Counted from the first letter of the stretch, positions 1 to 9,988 are shown. The stretch: 64,000 nucleotides of DNA from Moraxella sp. K1664 (GCF_039693965.1 NZ_CP155576.1:868001-932000), one strand, 5' to 3'. Translations and numbers: made by a program. The notes: a model not told the origin generated them from the letters alone.

Positions 1-963
1 TTGTTTTTGGTTACGCTGTTTGTGGGCATGTTTCGCTTTGGTATGGGTTATATGGCGGTGTTATGGCTTGGCGTGCTAAGTATCATCATGACCACACTGC
101 TTGTGTTTGCCATAAAGCACATCCCATCTTTTGGTGCCATCATGGGTGGGGTAGATGGTGTGATGGTGCGTGTGTTTGGTGTGGCAAGCTTTCTTGGATT
201 GGTTGGCTTGTCCGTTTATAATGCTTATACGCCTGTGGTGCGACATTTATCCATACAAATTGACAAACCGATGAACCCTGTGAGAGTGGCTGTGGCGAGC
301 GACACCCATTTGGGCTACTTGGTCGGCAGTCGCCAGCTCAATCGTTTGGCGGATATTTTAAGACGTGAAAAAGCGGACATGCTACTCATGCCGGGGGACA
401 TCATGGACGATGACACGCACGTTTATCATGGCGAAAAGATGCACACCGCTTTTGACAACCTAGTCGCTTCGGTCAATGGCAATCTCATCGCCAGCCTTGG
501 CAATCATGACCTATACAACGCCAAAGAACGCCACGCCATCGTACAAGCGGTGCGTGATAGTGGAGCGATACTGCTTGATGACACCGCCCAAACGTTTGTC
601 ATCAATGGCACGCCGATGACGATTATCGGGCGGTATGATGACCATTATGCCGACCGCTTGCCCACGCACGAGCTGATGCATGGCGTGGATACTCGCCACC
701 CTGTGATACTGCTTGACCACCGACCAAGCCAGATTGACCAAAATACAGAGCTGCCCATTGACCTGCAAGTGTCGGGGCATACCCATAACGGGCAAGTTTT
801 CCCTGCCAATTTTATCGTCAAAGCCATTAACCGCGTGGCATACGGACACGAAAAAATCAACGGCACGCATGTGGTGGTGTCATCAGGCTATGGCTTTTGG
901 GGCGTGCCGTTTCGCTTGGGTTCACAAGCAGAAGTGTGGGTGATTGATATGCGTGGTAAATGA
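1..963 (+). CDS. Metallophosphoesterase, membrane-anchored, 5' end outside window
   Basis: Calcineurin-type metallophosphoesterase of the YkuE-like group, which hydrolyses phosphoesters with a two-metal centre. The metal motifs appear in order: SDTHLG near residue 100, PGDIMDD near 131, GNHD near 166 and SGHTHNGQ near 260. About 80 residues of hydrophobic membrane segments precede them, so the catalytic domain is tethered to the membrane. The frame is open at base 1 and the first codon is TTG, so the true start may lie to the left. It converges on secA with a shared hairpin between. The physiological substrate cannot be told from the sequence. Confidence 0.85.
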   Translation: MFLVTLFVGMFRFGMGYMAVLWLGVLSIIMTTLLVFAIKHIPSFGAIMGGVDGVMVRVFGVASFLGLVGLSVYNAYTPVVRHLSIQIDKPMNPVRVAVASDTHLGYLVGSRQLNRLADILRREKADMLLMPGDIMDDDTHVYHGEKMHTAFDNLVASVNGNLIASLGNHDLYNAKERHAIVQAVRDSGAILLDDTAQTFVINGTPMTIIGRYDDHYADRLPTHELMHGVDTRHPVILLDHRPSQIDQNTELPIDLQVSGHTHNGQVFPANFIVKAINRVAYGHEKINGTHVVVSSGYGFWGVPFRLGSQAEVWVIDMRGK

Positions 964-974
964 GAGTTTAAAAC

Positions 975-998
975 AAAAAGGGCATGACGCCCTTTTTT
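975..998. terminator. Bidirectional terminator between metallophosphoesterase and secA
   Basis: A perfect 9-bp stem AAAAAGGGC / GCCCTTTTT with loop ATGAC lies between two convergent genes. A-tract and T-tract flank it, so it can end transcription from both sides. Confidence 0.85.
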
Positions 999-1023
999 AA
1001 TGATTGCCTTTAAGTGTTAAATG

Positions 1024-3903
1024 CTAAATCTTACCATGACATTGTTTATACTTTAAGCCACTGCCACAGGGGCAGGGGGCGTTACGGTTGATGTTGGCAG
1101 GGATAAAGACATCATCGGTGTTTTGGGTTTCTGCGGTGTCGCCCACATCTGTCATGCTTTGGTTGGTGTCCATGCTGGTATTAGTGTTGGTATTGGCATG
1201 ACCGTTTGGCATAAGATTTGGCATGGACGGTACGGCACCGCCTAGACTGACCGTGATACGCTGGACATTTTGGGTGGCTCGTGGGCGACTCTCATCGGTG
1301 GCAATCCCACCTTCTAACCCCATGTCATTATGCTCAAAATGCAGTCGCATCATCTCGGCTTGACGGCGACGCTCTTCTTCCATTTGGGCAATCTCTTCTG
1401 GGGTGGCGATATGCACCCGTGCCAAGTCCTGCACCACGTCTGATTTAATTGCCCCAAGCATGGACTGGAACAAATCAAAAGATTCACGCTTATACTCTTG
1501 CTCGGGATTCTTTTGGGCGTAGCTACGCAAATGAATGCCTTTACGCAGCTGATCCATTTGGGTCAAATGCTCTTTCCAGTGGCGGTCAAGGTTGCGGAGC
1601 ATAAAATCACGCTCCAATCGGGCAGCGTTTTGTTCGCCCATGGACTCACGTTTTTTCTGATAATGAGCAATGGCAAACTCAATAATCTTAGCACGCAAAC
1701 CCTCTTCATCGAGACGGCGGTCAGCGTCCAGCCAGTCATTAATCGGCATATAATAGCCAAAGGCGTCCTCAATCTCATCTTCTAGCCCGTCAATGTTCCA
1801 CTGGTCATCGACCGAACCTACTGGCACGAACTGCGTGATAAGGGCGTTATACACCTCATGGTGCATGGCTTTGATAGACTCTTGTAAATCAATCTCTTCT
1901 AGCAAATCATCACGCTGTCCATAGATGACCTTACGCTGTTCGTTGGCGACATCATCGTATTTTAGCAGGCTTTTGCGAGCATCAAAATCACGAGCTTCTA
2001 CCTTGCCCTGTGCGTTCTCAATCGAGCGAGACACCATTTTATGCTCAATAGCTTCATCCTCTTTTAGCCCCATGGCACGCATCATTGACACCACACGGTC
2101 GCCTGCAAAAATCCGCATCAAGTCATCTTCTAGTGATAAGAAAAAGCGAGACTGACCGGGGTCTCCTTGTCGTCCTGCACGTCCACGTAATTGGTTGTCA
2201 ATACGGCGTGATTCGTGGCGTTCAGAGCCGATGATGTGTAGTCCACCTGCTGCTTTGACCGCCTCGTTACGAGCTTGCCATTGGCTTTGTAACTCGCTCT
2301 TTTGGGCATCGGTGAGTGCGTCCAAATCCTCTATCTCTGCCTGCCAGTTACCGCCTAGGATAATATCCGTACCACGACCTGCCATGTTGGTGGCAATGGT
2401 TACCGCAGATGGTCTGCCTGCTTGGGCGATGATTTCGGCTTCTCGTTCGTGCTGTTTGGCGTTTAGGACGTTATGTTTAATGCCAGCTTGGTCAAGCAAA
2501 TACGACAGCTCCTCACTTGCCTCAATGGTTGCCGTACCGACCAGTACAGGGGCTCCTTTGGCGGTGATTTGGCGAATCTCACGGATAATGCCTTGATATT
2601 TACCCAATTTGGATAAGAAAATTTGGTCGTTCAAATCCACACGAGCAATCGGACGGTGCGTGGGAATGATGACCACATCAATGTCATAAGTGGACTTAAA
2701 CTCCGCCGCTTCGGTGTCTGCCGTCCCTGTCATGCCAGAGAGCTTGTCATACAGACGAAAATAGTTTTGGAACGTGGTGGTTGCCATGGTTTGGTTTTCG
2801 GCTTGAATCTCCACACCCTCTTTGGCTTCTACCGCTTGATGTAGCCCCTCACTCCACCGTCTACCGGGCATGGTACGCCCCGTGTTTTCGTCCACGATGA
2901 CGATTTCATTATCATCAGAGATGATATAATGCACGTTTTTGATGAACAGATGATGAGCCCTAATCGCCGCCTGCACATGAGCAAGTAGGGGCAGACGAGC
3001 AGGGCTGTACAGGCTTTCTTTTTCGCCAAGCTCGCCCACTTCTATCAAGAATTTCTCAATTTTCTCATAGCCTTTTTCGCTAATCTCAATGGCTCGGTTT
3101 TTCTCATCAATCCAAAAATCCTCCGCCACATTGTTTTTATTATCCTCTTCGTTGTCGGATTTTTTTAGGCGGGGAATGATGTTATTAATCAAGGCATACA
3201 GATGAGCCGAGTCTTCGGCTTGCCCCGAGATGATGAGTGGTGTTCGAGCCTCGTCAATCAAAATACTGTCAATCTCATCGATGATACAGTAGTTTAAGGG
3301 ACGCTGTTTTTTCTCATCTTTGCTAAACACCATGTTATCACGCAGATAATCAAAACCGTATTCGTTGTTGGTGCCATAAGTGATGTCGGCACGGTAGGCA
3401 TCAAATTTCTCGTGGGGCGGCTGTTGGCTATAAATCACGCCCACCGTCAGCCCCAAGAAGCTAAACAGTCCACGGTTTAGCTCGGCATCACGCCCTGCCA
3501 GATAGTCGTTCACCGTTACAACGTGTACGCCCTTGCCACTGATGGCATTTAGGTACATGGCAAGGGTTGCCATTAAGGTCTTACCCTCGCCCGTTTTCAT
3601 CTCGGCAATCTTACCCTCGTGCAAGGTCATGCCACCGATGAGCTGAACGTCATAGTGTCTCATGCCGTTCACACGTTTGGACGCTTCACGGCACACGGCA
3701 AACGCTTCGGGCAAGAGCCTATCAAGGCTCTCGCCATTGGCATGACGGCTTTTAAACTCATCGGTTTTTTGGCGTAGCTCATCATCAGACAGTGCCGAGA
3801 TTGTGGGTTCAAGGGCGTTAATCTTGTCCACCTGCCTTTGCATACGCTTTAATTCACGTTCGTTTTTGGTGCCGAATACAGCACTGATGGCTTTTGTTAG
3901 CAT
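1024..3903 (-). CDS. secA: Preprotein translocase ATPase SecA
   Basis: Motor ATPase that drives unfolded preproteins through SecYEG. Visible landmarks are Walker A (MKTGEGKT, about residue 105), VNDYLAGRD, the DEIDS Walker B region near 215, [12 protein letters not shown] and [10 protein letters not shown] in the second helicase lobe, and a C-terminal zinc/SecB-binding motif [13 protein letters not shown]. The frame is also open for four codons upstream (to 3915), but [11 protein letters not shown] is the usual SecA start. At about 959 residues it is longer than E. coli SecA (901), mainly through an acidic segment before the second lobe and an Asn/Thr-rich linker before the zinc motif. Transcribed alone. 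Confidence 0.97.
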   Translation of the reverse strand: MLTKAISAVFGTKNERELKRMQRQVDKINALEPTISALSDDELRQKTDEFKSRHANGESLDRLLPEAFAVCREASKRVNGMRHYDVQLIGGMTLHEGKIAEMKTGEGKTLMATLAMYLNAISGKGVHVVTVNDYLAGRDAELNRGLFSFLGLTVGVIYSQQPPHEKFDAYRADITYGTNNEYGFDYLRDNMVFSKDEKKQRPLNYCIIDEIDSILIDEARTPLIISGQAEDSAHLYALINNIIPRLKKSDNEEDNKNNVAEDFWIDEKNRAIEISEKGYEKIEKFLIEVGELGEKESLYSPARLPLLAHVQAAIRAHHLFIKNVHYIISDDNEIVIVDENTGRTMPGRRWSEGLHQAVEAKEGVEIQAENQTMATTTFQNYFRLYDKLSGMTGTADTEAAEFKSTYDIDVVIIPTHRPIARVDLNDQIFLSKLGKYQGIIREIRQITAKGAPVLVGTATIEASEELSYLLDQAGIKHNVLNAKQHEREAEIIAQAGRPSAVTIATNMAGRGTDIILGGNWQAEIEDLDALTDAQKSELQSQWQARNEAVKAAGGLHIIGSERHESRRIDNQLRGRAGRQGDPGQSRFFLSLEDDLMRIFAGDRVVSMMRAMGLKEDEAIEHKMVSRSIENAQGKVEARDFDARKSLLKYDDVANEQRKVIYGQRDDLLEEIDLQESIKAMHHEVYNALITQFVPVGSVDDQWNIDGLEDEIEDAFGYYMPINDWLDADRRLDEEGLRAKIIEFAIAHYQKKRESMGEQNAARLERDFMLRNLDRHWKEHLTQMDQLRKGIHLRSYAQKNPEQEYKRESFDLFQSMLGAIKSDVVQDLARVHIATPEEIAQMEEERRRQAEMMRLHFEHNDMGLEGGIATDESRPRATQNVQRITVSLGGAVPSMPNLMPNGHANTNTNTSMDTNQSMTDVGDTAETQNTDDVFIPANINRNAPCPCGSGLKYKQCHGKI

Positions 3904-3996
3904 GGTTTTTTCCAAATTGCACAGGGCAAAAATATTTTATAACAGCAATTTTAATTAGCAATACAATCAAATTATATGGTAGTCAATTTTAAAAAA

Positions 3997-5289
3997 TCAA
4001 CCAATCAGCTCACCAAATGCCTTATCTGCACAAACAAGTGTCCGCTCAATGTCATCATCGGTGTGGGCAATAGACATAAAGGCAGCTTCAAAGGCAGATG
4101 GGGCAAGATAGACACCCTGTTCTAGCATGGCATGAAAAAACTGATTAAAACGCTTGGTGTCGGCGTGTGCCACATCATCAAAGTTTTTGGGTAACTCTTT
4201 GCTAAAAAACAGCCCAAACATACCGCCCACATAACAACTTGAAAAGTCTATGCCATGTTTATCCGCCAGTTTTTGTAAGCCATTGACCAATTTGGCGGTT
4301 TTGGCGGTTAATTGTTCATAAAAATCCGGACGGGTTAATTCATCAAACATTGCCTTACCTGCACGCATGGCCAAAGGGTTGCCTGAGAGCGTTCCTGCTT
4401 GATACACACCACCTAAGGGGGCGATACACTCCATAATCTCACGCTTACCGCCAAACGCCCCCACAGGCAAGCCAGCTCCGATGATTTTGCCAAAGGTGCT
4501 AAGGTCGGGGGTAATGCCAAAATGATGACTTGCCCCTTTTAGTCCCACACGAAAACCTGTCATCACCTCATCAAAAATCAACACCGCCCCGTGCTTGGTG
4601 CAAAGCTCACGCAGGGTGTTATGAAATTCTTGGCTTGGGATAACCATGTTCATGTTGCCCGCTATCGGCTCTAAAATCACGCATGCAAATTCATCACCAA
4701 ATTTGTCAAAGGCAGATTGTAGTGCTTGGGTGTCATTATAAGGTAGAGTAATGGTATGTTTGGCAAAGTCGGCAGGCACGCCCTTGGATGTCGGCTCACC
4801 AATATCTAGCATGCCAGAGCCTGCCTTAACAAGCAAGCTGTCTGAATGCCCATGATAGCACCCCTCAAATTTGACAATCTTGTCTCGCCCTGTGTAGCCA
4901 CGAGCCAGACGAATGGCACTCATGGTAGCTTCTGTGCCTGATGACACCATGCGAATGAGCTCAATGTGTGGCATGATATCGGCAATCAAATCCGCCATGG
5001 TCGTCTCAAATGGCGTGGGAGCCCCAAAAGACAAGCCGTCATCACAGGCGAGCTTTACCGCATCGACGACCTTGGGGTGAGCATGACCCAAAATCATCGG
5101 CCCCCACGAACCCACATAATCAATGTACTCACGCCCTTGGGTATCATACATATATGCACCCTTGGCACGGCTTATAAAAACAGGCGTACCACCCACACCT
5201 GCAAAGGCACGGACAGGCGAGTTTACACCCCCTGGGATACGGCGTTTGGCTTTTTCAAATAAGACTTGGTCGGCGGTAAGTGTCGTCAT
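3997..5289 (-). CDS. hemL: Glutamate-1-semialdehyde 2,1-aminomutase
   Basis: PLP enzyme converting glutamate-1-semialdehyde to 5-aminolevulinate, the second step of the C5 haem pathway in the cytosol. The PLP lysine sits in [18 protein letters not shown] (about residue 267). Other family motifs are [11 protein letters not shown] at the N-terminus, [16 protein letters not shown] for phosphate binding and [10 protein letters not shown] with the PLP aspartate. The length of 430 residues matches the family (about 426). It lies 80-odd bases upstream of secA on the same strand, and no operon partner in haem synthesis is adjacent. Confidence 0.97.
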   Translation of the reverse strand: MTTLTADQVLFEKAKRRIPGGVNSPVRAFAGVGGTPVFISRAKGAYMYDTQGREYIDYVGSWGPMILGHAHPKVVDAVKLACDDGLSFGAPTPFETTMADLIADIMPHIELIRMVSSGTEATMSAIRLARGYTGRDKIVKFEGCYHGHSDSLLVKAGSGMLDIGEPTSKGVPADFAKHTITLPYNDTQALQSAFDKFGDEFACVILEPIAGNMNMVIPSQEFHNTLRELCTKHGAVLIFDEVMTGFRVGLKGASHHFGITPDLSTFGKIIGAGLPVGAFGGKREIMECIAPLGGVYQAGTLSGNPLAMRAGKAMFDELTRPDFYEQLTAKTAKLVNGLQKLADKHGIDFSSCYVGGMFGLFFSKELPKNFDDVAHADTKRFNQFFHAMLEQGVYLAPSAFEAAFMSIAHTDDDIERTLVCADKAFGELIG

Positions 5290-5472
5290 GGGAGTTCCTA
5301 TGTTATCAATAAAAGAGAATGGATAAATCAGCCTATTTTATCATTTTTTGGCGTGGCTGTCTGATTTGATTTTGCTCGATAAATATTTGACATGAGATTG
5401 GAATCATTCCTTGATTTCACCCAAGACAGATGTTTACTACTGATGAATTTTACACAAAAATGCTATTTTTTA

Positions 5473-5501
5473 TTTAAATTTTTCAAAAAAACCGATATAA
5501 T
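5473..5501 (+). promoter_or_regulatory. Possible promoter for the small membrane protein
   Basis: A perfect -10 box TATAAT (5496-5501) lies 17 bases after a weak -35 (TTTAAA, 5473-5478) in the AT-rich gap upstream of hemL (minus) and the small protein at 5603 (plus). I see nothing else of note in this 313-base gap. Confidence 0.45.
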
Positions 5502-5602
5502 AGTACAACAAATAACACAAAAAATATTTATCGTAATATTTGATTACATAAAATTACAATAAATTGAGCAAAAAGCAAACATCAGTACCACGGAGATTTG
5601 AC

Positions 5603-5830
5603 ATGGTCATGAGTATGAACCCCAATGATTTTGTCAATGAGAAATCAGTTGCCCCCATGAACGATAACAAACACCCAGCCAAGCAAGAGCTTGACACGCT
5701 GACCGTCCACAATATGGACGACAAAGAGCAAGGCTCGCCCCTTGTGGCGTTTTTAAAAAAACACCAAACCTTTTTAATACTCCAATGTGTGCTACTCATT
5801 TTACTTGGGGTAAGTTTTTTGTTTTGGTGA
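5603..5830 (+). CDS. Small C-tail membrane protein, unknown function
   Basis: A 75-residue protein with a polar, charged N-terminal two-thirds and a single C-terminal hydrophobic helix (FLILQCVLLILLGVSFLFW), as expected of a tail-anchored inner-membrane protein. The frame runs upstream to a TTG at 5564, but GGAG (5592-5595) lies at the right distance from the ATG at 5603. A terminator follows directly. I do not recognise a family and give no function. Confidence 0.6.
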   Translation: MVMSMNPNDFVNEKSVAPMNDNKHPAKQELDTLTVHNMDDKEQGSPLVAFLKKHQTFLILQCVLLILLGVSFLFW

Positions 5831-5853
5831 TTTAACGCCAACAAATTTATCCG

Positions 5854-5878
5854 ACCCTGCCCAGTCGCAGGGTTTTTT
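5854..5878. terminator. Terminator after the small membrane protein
   Basis: A 7-bp stem ACCCTGC / GCAGGGT with loop CCAGTC is followed by a T run (5873-5878). Its right edge touches the stop codon of the convergent pseudouridine synthase gene. Confidence 0.8.
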
Positions 5879-6818
5879 ATAAATCCAGCTCCTGCCTTGA
5901 TGTAAATTCCCACCGCTCGCCTGTGATAGGGTCGTCAAATACAAGGTGTTTGGCAAGTAATTGTAAGGGACTAGTAAAGTCATCTTTGGGCTTATGACGG
6001 ACAGATGGATAATACGGGTCATGGCAGATGGGTGTGCCAAGATGGTTTAGATGAACTCTAAGCTGATGAAGTTTGCCGGTCGTGGGGCGAAGTTCGTACT
6101 TGGCAAGGTCGCCTTTGACCGCCAAAATATCAATGTGCGTGTGCGTATTGGCAGACTTGTCGGCATTGACACGCATGACATAAAACGGCTCGCCACGTTC
6201 CAAATGCAGGCGAATATCTGTCGGCATTGTTAAGTTATGATTAACAGTGGCGATGGCATGATACACTTTGGTGATGGCATGATGAGCAAATAAGGCTTGA
6301 TACTGATGGCGAGTGGCGACATTTTTACTGACGAGAATGAGCCCTGCCGTCTCTCTGTCTAGCCTGTGAATGGGGGATAAATCAGCGTTGCCCGTATCGG
6401 CTTTTAGGCGAGCAAGCAGGGTCTGTTTGACATAACTGCCCGATGGCGTTACCGCCAAAAAATGGGGTTTATCCACCACCATAAACTCATCATTTTCAAA
6501 CAAAATTTGATAATCAAATGGCACAACAACCTCACACGCTAAGCTACGGTAATAATAAATCGTCCGCCCATGTAGATAGGGTGCATCTGACATCAATGGC
6601 ACAAACCCACCCTCTGTTGTATCGCTCCACACATCACCATTCTCAAAACGTGCCCACCATTCATCAAAGCTGACATGGGGGAATTTTTGGCATAAAAATA
6701 CCAACAAATTCTTGGGTGTATTGTTTAATTTTTCTAAATAAATACGGCTTGGAGATACGCCGTCTTTCATGGGTGGTGCAGTTTGGAGCATGGTGTGGTT
6801 TTTATAAGATGTCAACAT
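5877..6818 (-). CDS. RluA-family RNA pseudouridine synthase
   Basis: Isomerises specific uridines in rRNA or tRNA to pseudouridine. The catalytic-aspartate motif is HRLDRETAGLILVSKN near residue 150, followed by KVYHAI and a C-terminal LRPTTGKLHQLRVHLNHLGTPICHDPYY, all typical of RluA-type enzymes. An N-terminal segment (SFDEWWARFENGDVW) replaces a full S4 domain. At 313 residues the length is normal. The start may instead be the Met at residue 10 (6791). Which RNA site it modifies cannot be told from the sequence. Confidence 0.88.
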   Translation of the reverse strand: MLTSYKNHTMLQTAPPMKDGVSPSRIYLEKLNNTPKNLLVFLCQKFPHVSFDEWWARFENGDVWSDTTEGGFVPLMSDAPYLHGRTIYYYRSLACEVVVPFDYQILFENDEFMVVDKPHFLAVTPSGSYVKQTLLARLKADTGNADLSPIHRLDRETAGLILVSKNVATRHQYQALFAHHAITKVYHAIATVNHNLTMPTDIRLHLERGEPFYVMRVNADKSANTHTHIDILAVKGDLAKYELRPTTGKLHQLRVHLNHLGTPICHDPYYPSVRHKPKDDFTSPLQLLAKHLVFDDPITGERWEFTSRQELDL

Positions 6819-6889
6819 GGTTTTATGTCATTTTATCACATTTATCATCTCATTTATCATCTCATGATTTTTGTGATATCACAATCATC

Positions 6890-6917
6890 TTGACATATCT
6901 AAATTTATAGATATAAT
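6890..6917 (+). promoter_or_regulatory. arsR-type gene promoter with embedded operator
   Basis: Consensus -35 TTGACA (6890-6895) and -10 TATAAT (6912-6917) are 16 bases apart. The spacer holds an inverted repeat, ATATCTA / TAGATAT (6895-6914), a likely operator for the regulator encoded just downstream. A 14-base copy of its left half occurs in the promoter of the next gene. Confidence 0.7.
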
Positions 6918-6952
6918 GATATATTGTTTATAAAATCACCTGCATTCAATTC

Positions 6953-7279
6953 ATGAAATCTACCGACATTTTTAAAGTGCTGGGCAACGATGTTCGCTAC
7001 CAAATTTTACTGTGGCTAAAAGACCCTGCCACACATTTTGGGGTGGATGCCTTGCGTTGTACAGAAACAGGATTTGATGGTGGGATTTGTGTGGGTGTGA
7101 TTGCCGACAAATCAGGACTTGCCCAATCGGTAATTTCAAGCTATCTAAACAGTCTGCAACAAACAGGGCTAATAGAGAGCAAACGCCTTGGCAAATGGAC
7201 GTATTACCGCTACTGCCCAAGCGGTGTGGACGGCTTTATCCGCCAAGTGCGTGATGAGATTGGCGGGTTGTCTGATTAA
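6953..7279 (+). CDS. ArsR-family winged-helix transcriptional regulator
   Basis: A 108-residue dimeric repressor of the ArsR type. The N-terminus (IFKVLGNDVRYQILLWL) matches the family, followed by the recognition helix (SGLAQSVISSYLNSLQQTGLIESKRLGKWTYYRY split over about residues 54-88). Two cysteines (in RCTETG and GGICVG) lie before the recognition helix and could sense an oxidant, metal or electrophile, but this is inference. It probably controls itself and the downstream luciferase-like monooxygenase, because both promoters share the motif ACATATCTAAATTT. Confidence 0.85.
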   Translation: MKSTDIFKVLGNDVRYQILLWLKDPATHFGVDALRCTETGFDGGICVGVIADKSGLAQSVISSYLNSLQQTGLIESKRLGKWTYYRYCPSGVDGFIRQVRDEIGGLSD

Positions 7280-7311
7280 CATAATTTGCCCTTTGTGGTG
7301 CGTTGATAATC

Positions 7312-7331
7312 GAGCAAATGCAATTCGCCCC
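7312..7331. repeat. Dispersed short palindrome, copy 1
   Basis: Degenerate copy of a roughly 20-25 bp palindrome with core GGGCGAAT...ATTCGCCC found at five intergenic places in the window (also 8521, 9755, 36862 and 49393). Confidence 0.5.
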
Positions 7332-7366
7332 CGCCTATCCATTTAATCAAATAACACCCAAAAATT

Positions 7367-7395
7367 TTGCCAAAACATATCTAAATTTTTATAAA
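7367..7395 (+). promoter_or_regulatory. Promoter of luciferase-like monooxygenase with ArsR half-site
   Basis: -35 TTGCCA (7367-7372) and -10 TATAAA (7390-7395) are 17 bases apart. The spacer contains ACATATCTAAATTT (7375-7388), identical over 14 bases to the left part of the ArsR operator at 6893-6906. This suggests regulation by that ArsR protein. Confidence 0.6.
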
Positions 7396-7414
7396 TGTAA
7401 AAGCGAGAAAACCC

Positions 7415-8398
7415 ATGACCGACTTATCTATTTTAAACCTTGCTCCCTTACGAGACGGCGAGACGTTCAATGATGCCATTGACAACCTTGTGGGCTTGGC
7501 ACAGCTTGCCGAACGCACAGGCTACGCTCGCTACTGGATTGCCGAACATCACAATATGCCCTATCTGGCAAGCTCCGCCACAAGCCTTTTAATCCAACGT
7601 GTGCTTGACAAAACAAGCACAATCCGAGTCGGCTCGGGTGGTGTCATGCTCCCCAACCATTCGCCCTTTGTCGTTGCCGAGCAGTACGGCACACTGGCAA
7701 GCCTATACCCCAACCGTGTGGATTTAGGGCTTGGGCGAGCCCCTGGTACAGACCCTGCCACCGCACGAGCCATTCGCCGTCATCGGGACGATTTTGCGAT
7801 GAGTTTTCCAAGCGACATTAAAGAGTTGCAGTTTTATTTTGGCAATGACGACAGCGACAAAGTGCGAGCCTACCCTGCCAAAGGGTTAAATGTGCCACTT
7901 TATATCTTAGGTTCTAGTCCTGAGAGTGCTTATTTGGCGGCGGAATTGGGTTTGCCTTATGCTTTTGCATCTCACTTTGCACCACGCTTTTTAACACAGG
8001 CGGTTGAGATTTATCGCAAAGAATTTAAGCCCTCTGATGTGCTTGACAAACCCAAGGTCATCGTTGGGCTAAATGCCATCGTTGCTGATACCGACAGCGA
8101 AGCGAAACTTTTGGCGACCACCAGTTTACAGTTTTTCCTAAATGTGGTAACGGGCGAACGCTCAGGCATGAAACCGCCAGTACCAGACATTGAAAGTCGT
8201 ATCCCACCGCACATCTTATCCATGGCAAAGAGCATGACGGCGTGTAGCGTGATTGGTTCACCAAAGACGGTCAAAGCCCAATTAGAGCAACTACAAAGCC
8301 AAGTCAATGCCGATGAATTTATGGCGGTAAGCTACATTTATGACAAAGACAAGCAGGCTCGCTCGTATGAGCTACTTGCTGATGTGGCAAAAGGTTGA
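7415..8398 (+). CDS. LLM-class flavin-dependent oxidoreductase
   Basis: A 327-residue luciferase-like monooxygenase of the single-subunit, MsnO8-like group: a TIM barrel that uses reduced FMN and O2. Family features are the N-terminal LSILNLAPLRDGETFNDAIDN split by the usual loop, RYWIAEHHNMPYLASSAT, VRVGSGGVMLPNHSPFVVAEQ-like text near residue 75, LGLGRAPGTDP, and SSPESAYLAAELGLPYAFASHF. It follows the ArsR regulator and precedes an Old Yellow Enzyme homologue. The grouping suggests a response to electrophiles or oxidants, which is inference. The substrate is unknown. Confidence 0.88.
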   Translation: MTDLSILNLAPLRDGETFNDAIDNLVGLAQLAERTGYARYWIAEHHNMPYLASSATSLLIQRVLDKTSTIRVGSGGVMLPNHSPFVVAEQYGTLASLYPNRVDLGLGRAPGTDPATARAIRRHRDDFAMSFPSDIKELQFYFGNDDSDKVRAYPAKGLNVPLYILGSSPESAYLAAELGLPYAFASHFAPRFLTQAVEIYRKEFKPSDVLDKPKVIVGLNAIVADTDSEAKLLATTSLQFFLNVVTGERSGMKPPVPDIESRIPPHILSMAKSMTACSVIGSPKTVKAQLEQLQSQVNADEFMAVSYIYDKDKQARSYELLADVAKG

Positions 8399-8520
8399 CT
8401 TGATGTTTTAATGGCGTATTGGAAATCATATTTACCCAAAAACCTGCCCAAAAGTAGGATAGATTAACAATAGCATATTGTTTTACTATGGTTAAAGAGC
8501 CTAAAACTTGATGCGTTTAC

Positions 8521-8545
8521 AAGGGCGAATGTGATTCGTCCCTAC
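8521..8545. repeat. Dispersed short palindrome, copy 2
   Basis: AAGGGCGAAT-GTG-ATTCGTCCCT with a trailing AC, in the gap between the two flavin oxidoreductase genes. It belongs to the same family as the copy at 7312. Confidence 0.55.
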
Positions 8546-8604
8546 CGTCCAATTTAACAATACCAATTTAGCAATCAACCCTTTTTATTTTAAAGAGAAA
8601 ATTT

Positions 8605-9738
8605 ATGACTGATACAACCCCACTTTTTACTCCGTTTACCCTAAATAATGGCGTGGAGATAAAAAACCGCCTTGTCGTTGCCCCAATGACCCACTATGCG
8701 TCCAATCCTGACGGCACGTTGTCCGATGAAGAGCGGGCGTTTTTGACAGGGCGGTCGGACGATTTTGGCTTATTTATCACGGCGGCGACTTTGGTACACC
8801 CAAGCGGTAAAGCCTTTGTCGGGCAACCGTCCGCTTATGATGAGAGCCATTTGGAAAGCCTAACCGAAATTGCAGGTATCATCAAGCAAGGCGGTGCAAA
8901 AGCGATTTTGCAAATTCATCATGGCGGTTATCAGTCGCTTGCCCAGTTTGGCGAAGTCATCGCTCCGTCTAATATGGACAACGGCAAGCAGTCTGCCCGA
9001 GCCATGAGCGTGGACGAGATACAGGCAGTCATCACAGGCTTTGGCGTGGCAACCGACCTAGCGATAAGAGCAGGGTTTGATGGCGTGGAGATTCATGGGG
9101 CGAATAATTATCTTATTCAGCAGTTTTTCTCGCCCCAAGCCAACAAACGAGATGATGAGTGGGGCGGAAGCCTACAAAACCGCTTGCGTTTCCCCAAAGC
9201 CGTCATCAAAACGGTCAATGATGTTAAAGCCAAGCACGACAAGGCGGAATTTATCGTGGGCTATCGCTTTTCGCCAGAAGAAGCAGGCGATGATGGCTTG
9301 ACGATGGCGGATGCGTTTGATTTGATTGACGCTTTGGTGGATGAGCCACTGCAATACCTGCACGTCTCGTTGTGGGATTTTTATAAAAAGGCAAGACGTG
9401 GGGCGAACACCAATTTGACTCGCATAGAACAGCTCCATGCCCGCATTGGTGGGAAACTGCCACTCATTGGCGTGGGCTGCCTTTTGTCTGCTGATGATGT
9501 GGTGCGTGCGTATGGCACAGGCTGGGCGGATTTTGTGGCGGTGGGTAAGGCGGTCATGATGAACCCCAATTTTGCCACGCTATTAAAGACAGGCGACACC
9601 GACAAAATCGCCACGCACATCGACCCTGAGCGTAACGACATCTACAAAATCCCAAGCCAGCTTTGGGCGTATCAGCAAAAAGGGCTTGCCTATCTACCGC
9701 CATTAAAGGGCAAAGAATGGCAACCTTTGGATATGTGA
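8605..9738 (+). CDS. Old Yellow Enzyme family NADH:flavin oxidoreductase
   Basis: A 377-residue FMN-binding TIM barrel of the OYE family, which reduces activated alkenes and similar electrophiles using NAD(P)H. Seen in order: LNNGVEIKNRLVVAPMTHYASN at the N-terminus (split here over residues 9-32), LQIHHGGYQS, and HGANNYLIQQFFSPQANKRD followed by WGGSLQNRLRF, the family's substrate and FMN loop. It ends PPLKGKEWQPLDM. It lies about 200 bases after the luciferase-like gene on the same strand with its own purine-rich leader (AAAGAGAAAA). Substrate unknown. Confidence 0.9.
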   Translation: MTDTTPLFTPFTLNNGVEIKNRLVVAPMTHYASNPDGTLSDEERAFLTGRSDDFGLFITAATLVHPSGKAFVGQPSAYDESHLESLTEIAGIIKQGGAKAILQIHHGGYQSLAQFGEVIAPSNMDNGKQSARAMSVDEIQAVITGFGVATDLAIRAGFDGVEIHGANNYLIQQFFSPQANKRDDEWGGSLQNRLRFPKAVIKTVNDVKAKHDKAEFIVGYRFSPEEAGDDGLTMADAFDLIDALVDEPLQYLHVSLWDFYKKARRGANTNLTRIEQLHARIGGKLPLIGVGCLLSADDVVRAYGTGWADFVAVGKAVMMNPNFATLLKTGDTDKIATHIDPERNDIYKIPSQLWAYQQKGLAYLPPLKGKEWQPLDM

Positions 9739-9754
9739 TGAGTATATTTCAAAA

Positions 9755-9773
9755 AGGGCGAAATGATTCACCC
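9755..9773. repeat. Dispersed short palindrome, copy 3
   Basis: AGGGCGAAATGATTCACCC, a degenerate member of the short palindrome family, between the OYE gene and the small acidic peptide gene. Confidence 0.4.
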
Positions 9774-9816
9774 AATCTAATTTTTTAATTTTATAAACCC
9801 CAACTAGGAGATACCC

Positions 9817-9969
9817 ATGACAAACCCACAAGCGATTGATTTGGACGATTTAAACCTTGATGAGCTGGATTTTGATACCATGCTTGGCGATTTGGCGGAC
9901 GTGAGCGTGGTCGGCGGATTTGATGGCGACAATGATGACGGCTGTGAAGGCGGTGCGTGTAAGATTTAG
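9817..9969 (+). CDS. 50-residue acidic peptide with two C-terminal cysteines
   Basis: A short gene with a good ribosome site AGGAG (9806-9810) six bases before ATG. The product is strongly acidic (IDLDDLNLDELDFDTMLGDLAD), then passes through VSVVGG to a Cys-containing tail ending DGCEGGACKI. The layout of an acidic leader, a GG pair and a short Cys tail resembles precursors of ribosomally made modified peptides, but no maturation enzyme of a known class lies next to it. A metal-binding peptide is an alternative. A hairpin follows, then the ISAs1 target site, so a former downstream neighbour may have been displaced. Function unknown. Confidence 0.55.
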   Translation: MTNPQAIDLDDLNLDELDFDTMLGDLADVSVVGGFDGDNDDGCEGGACKI

Positions 9970-9988
9970 ATTACCCAAATCTTTTGAC

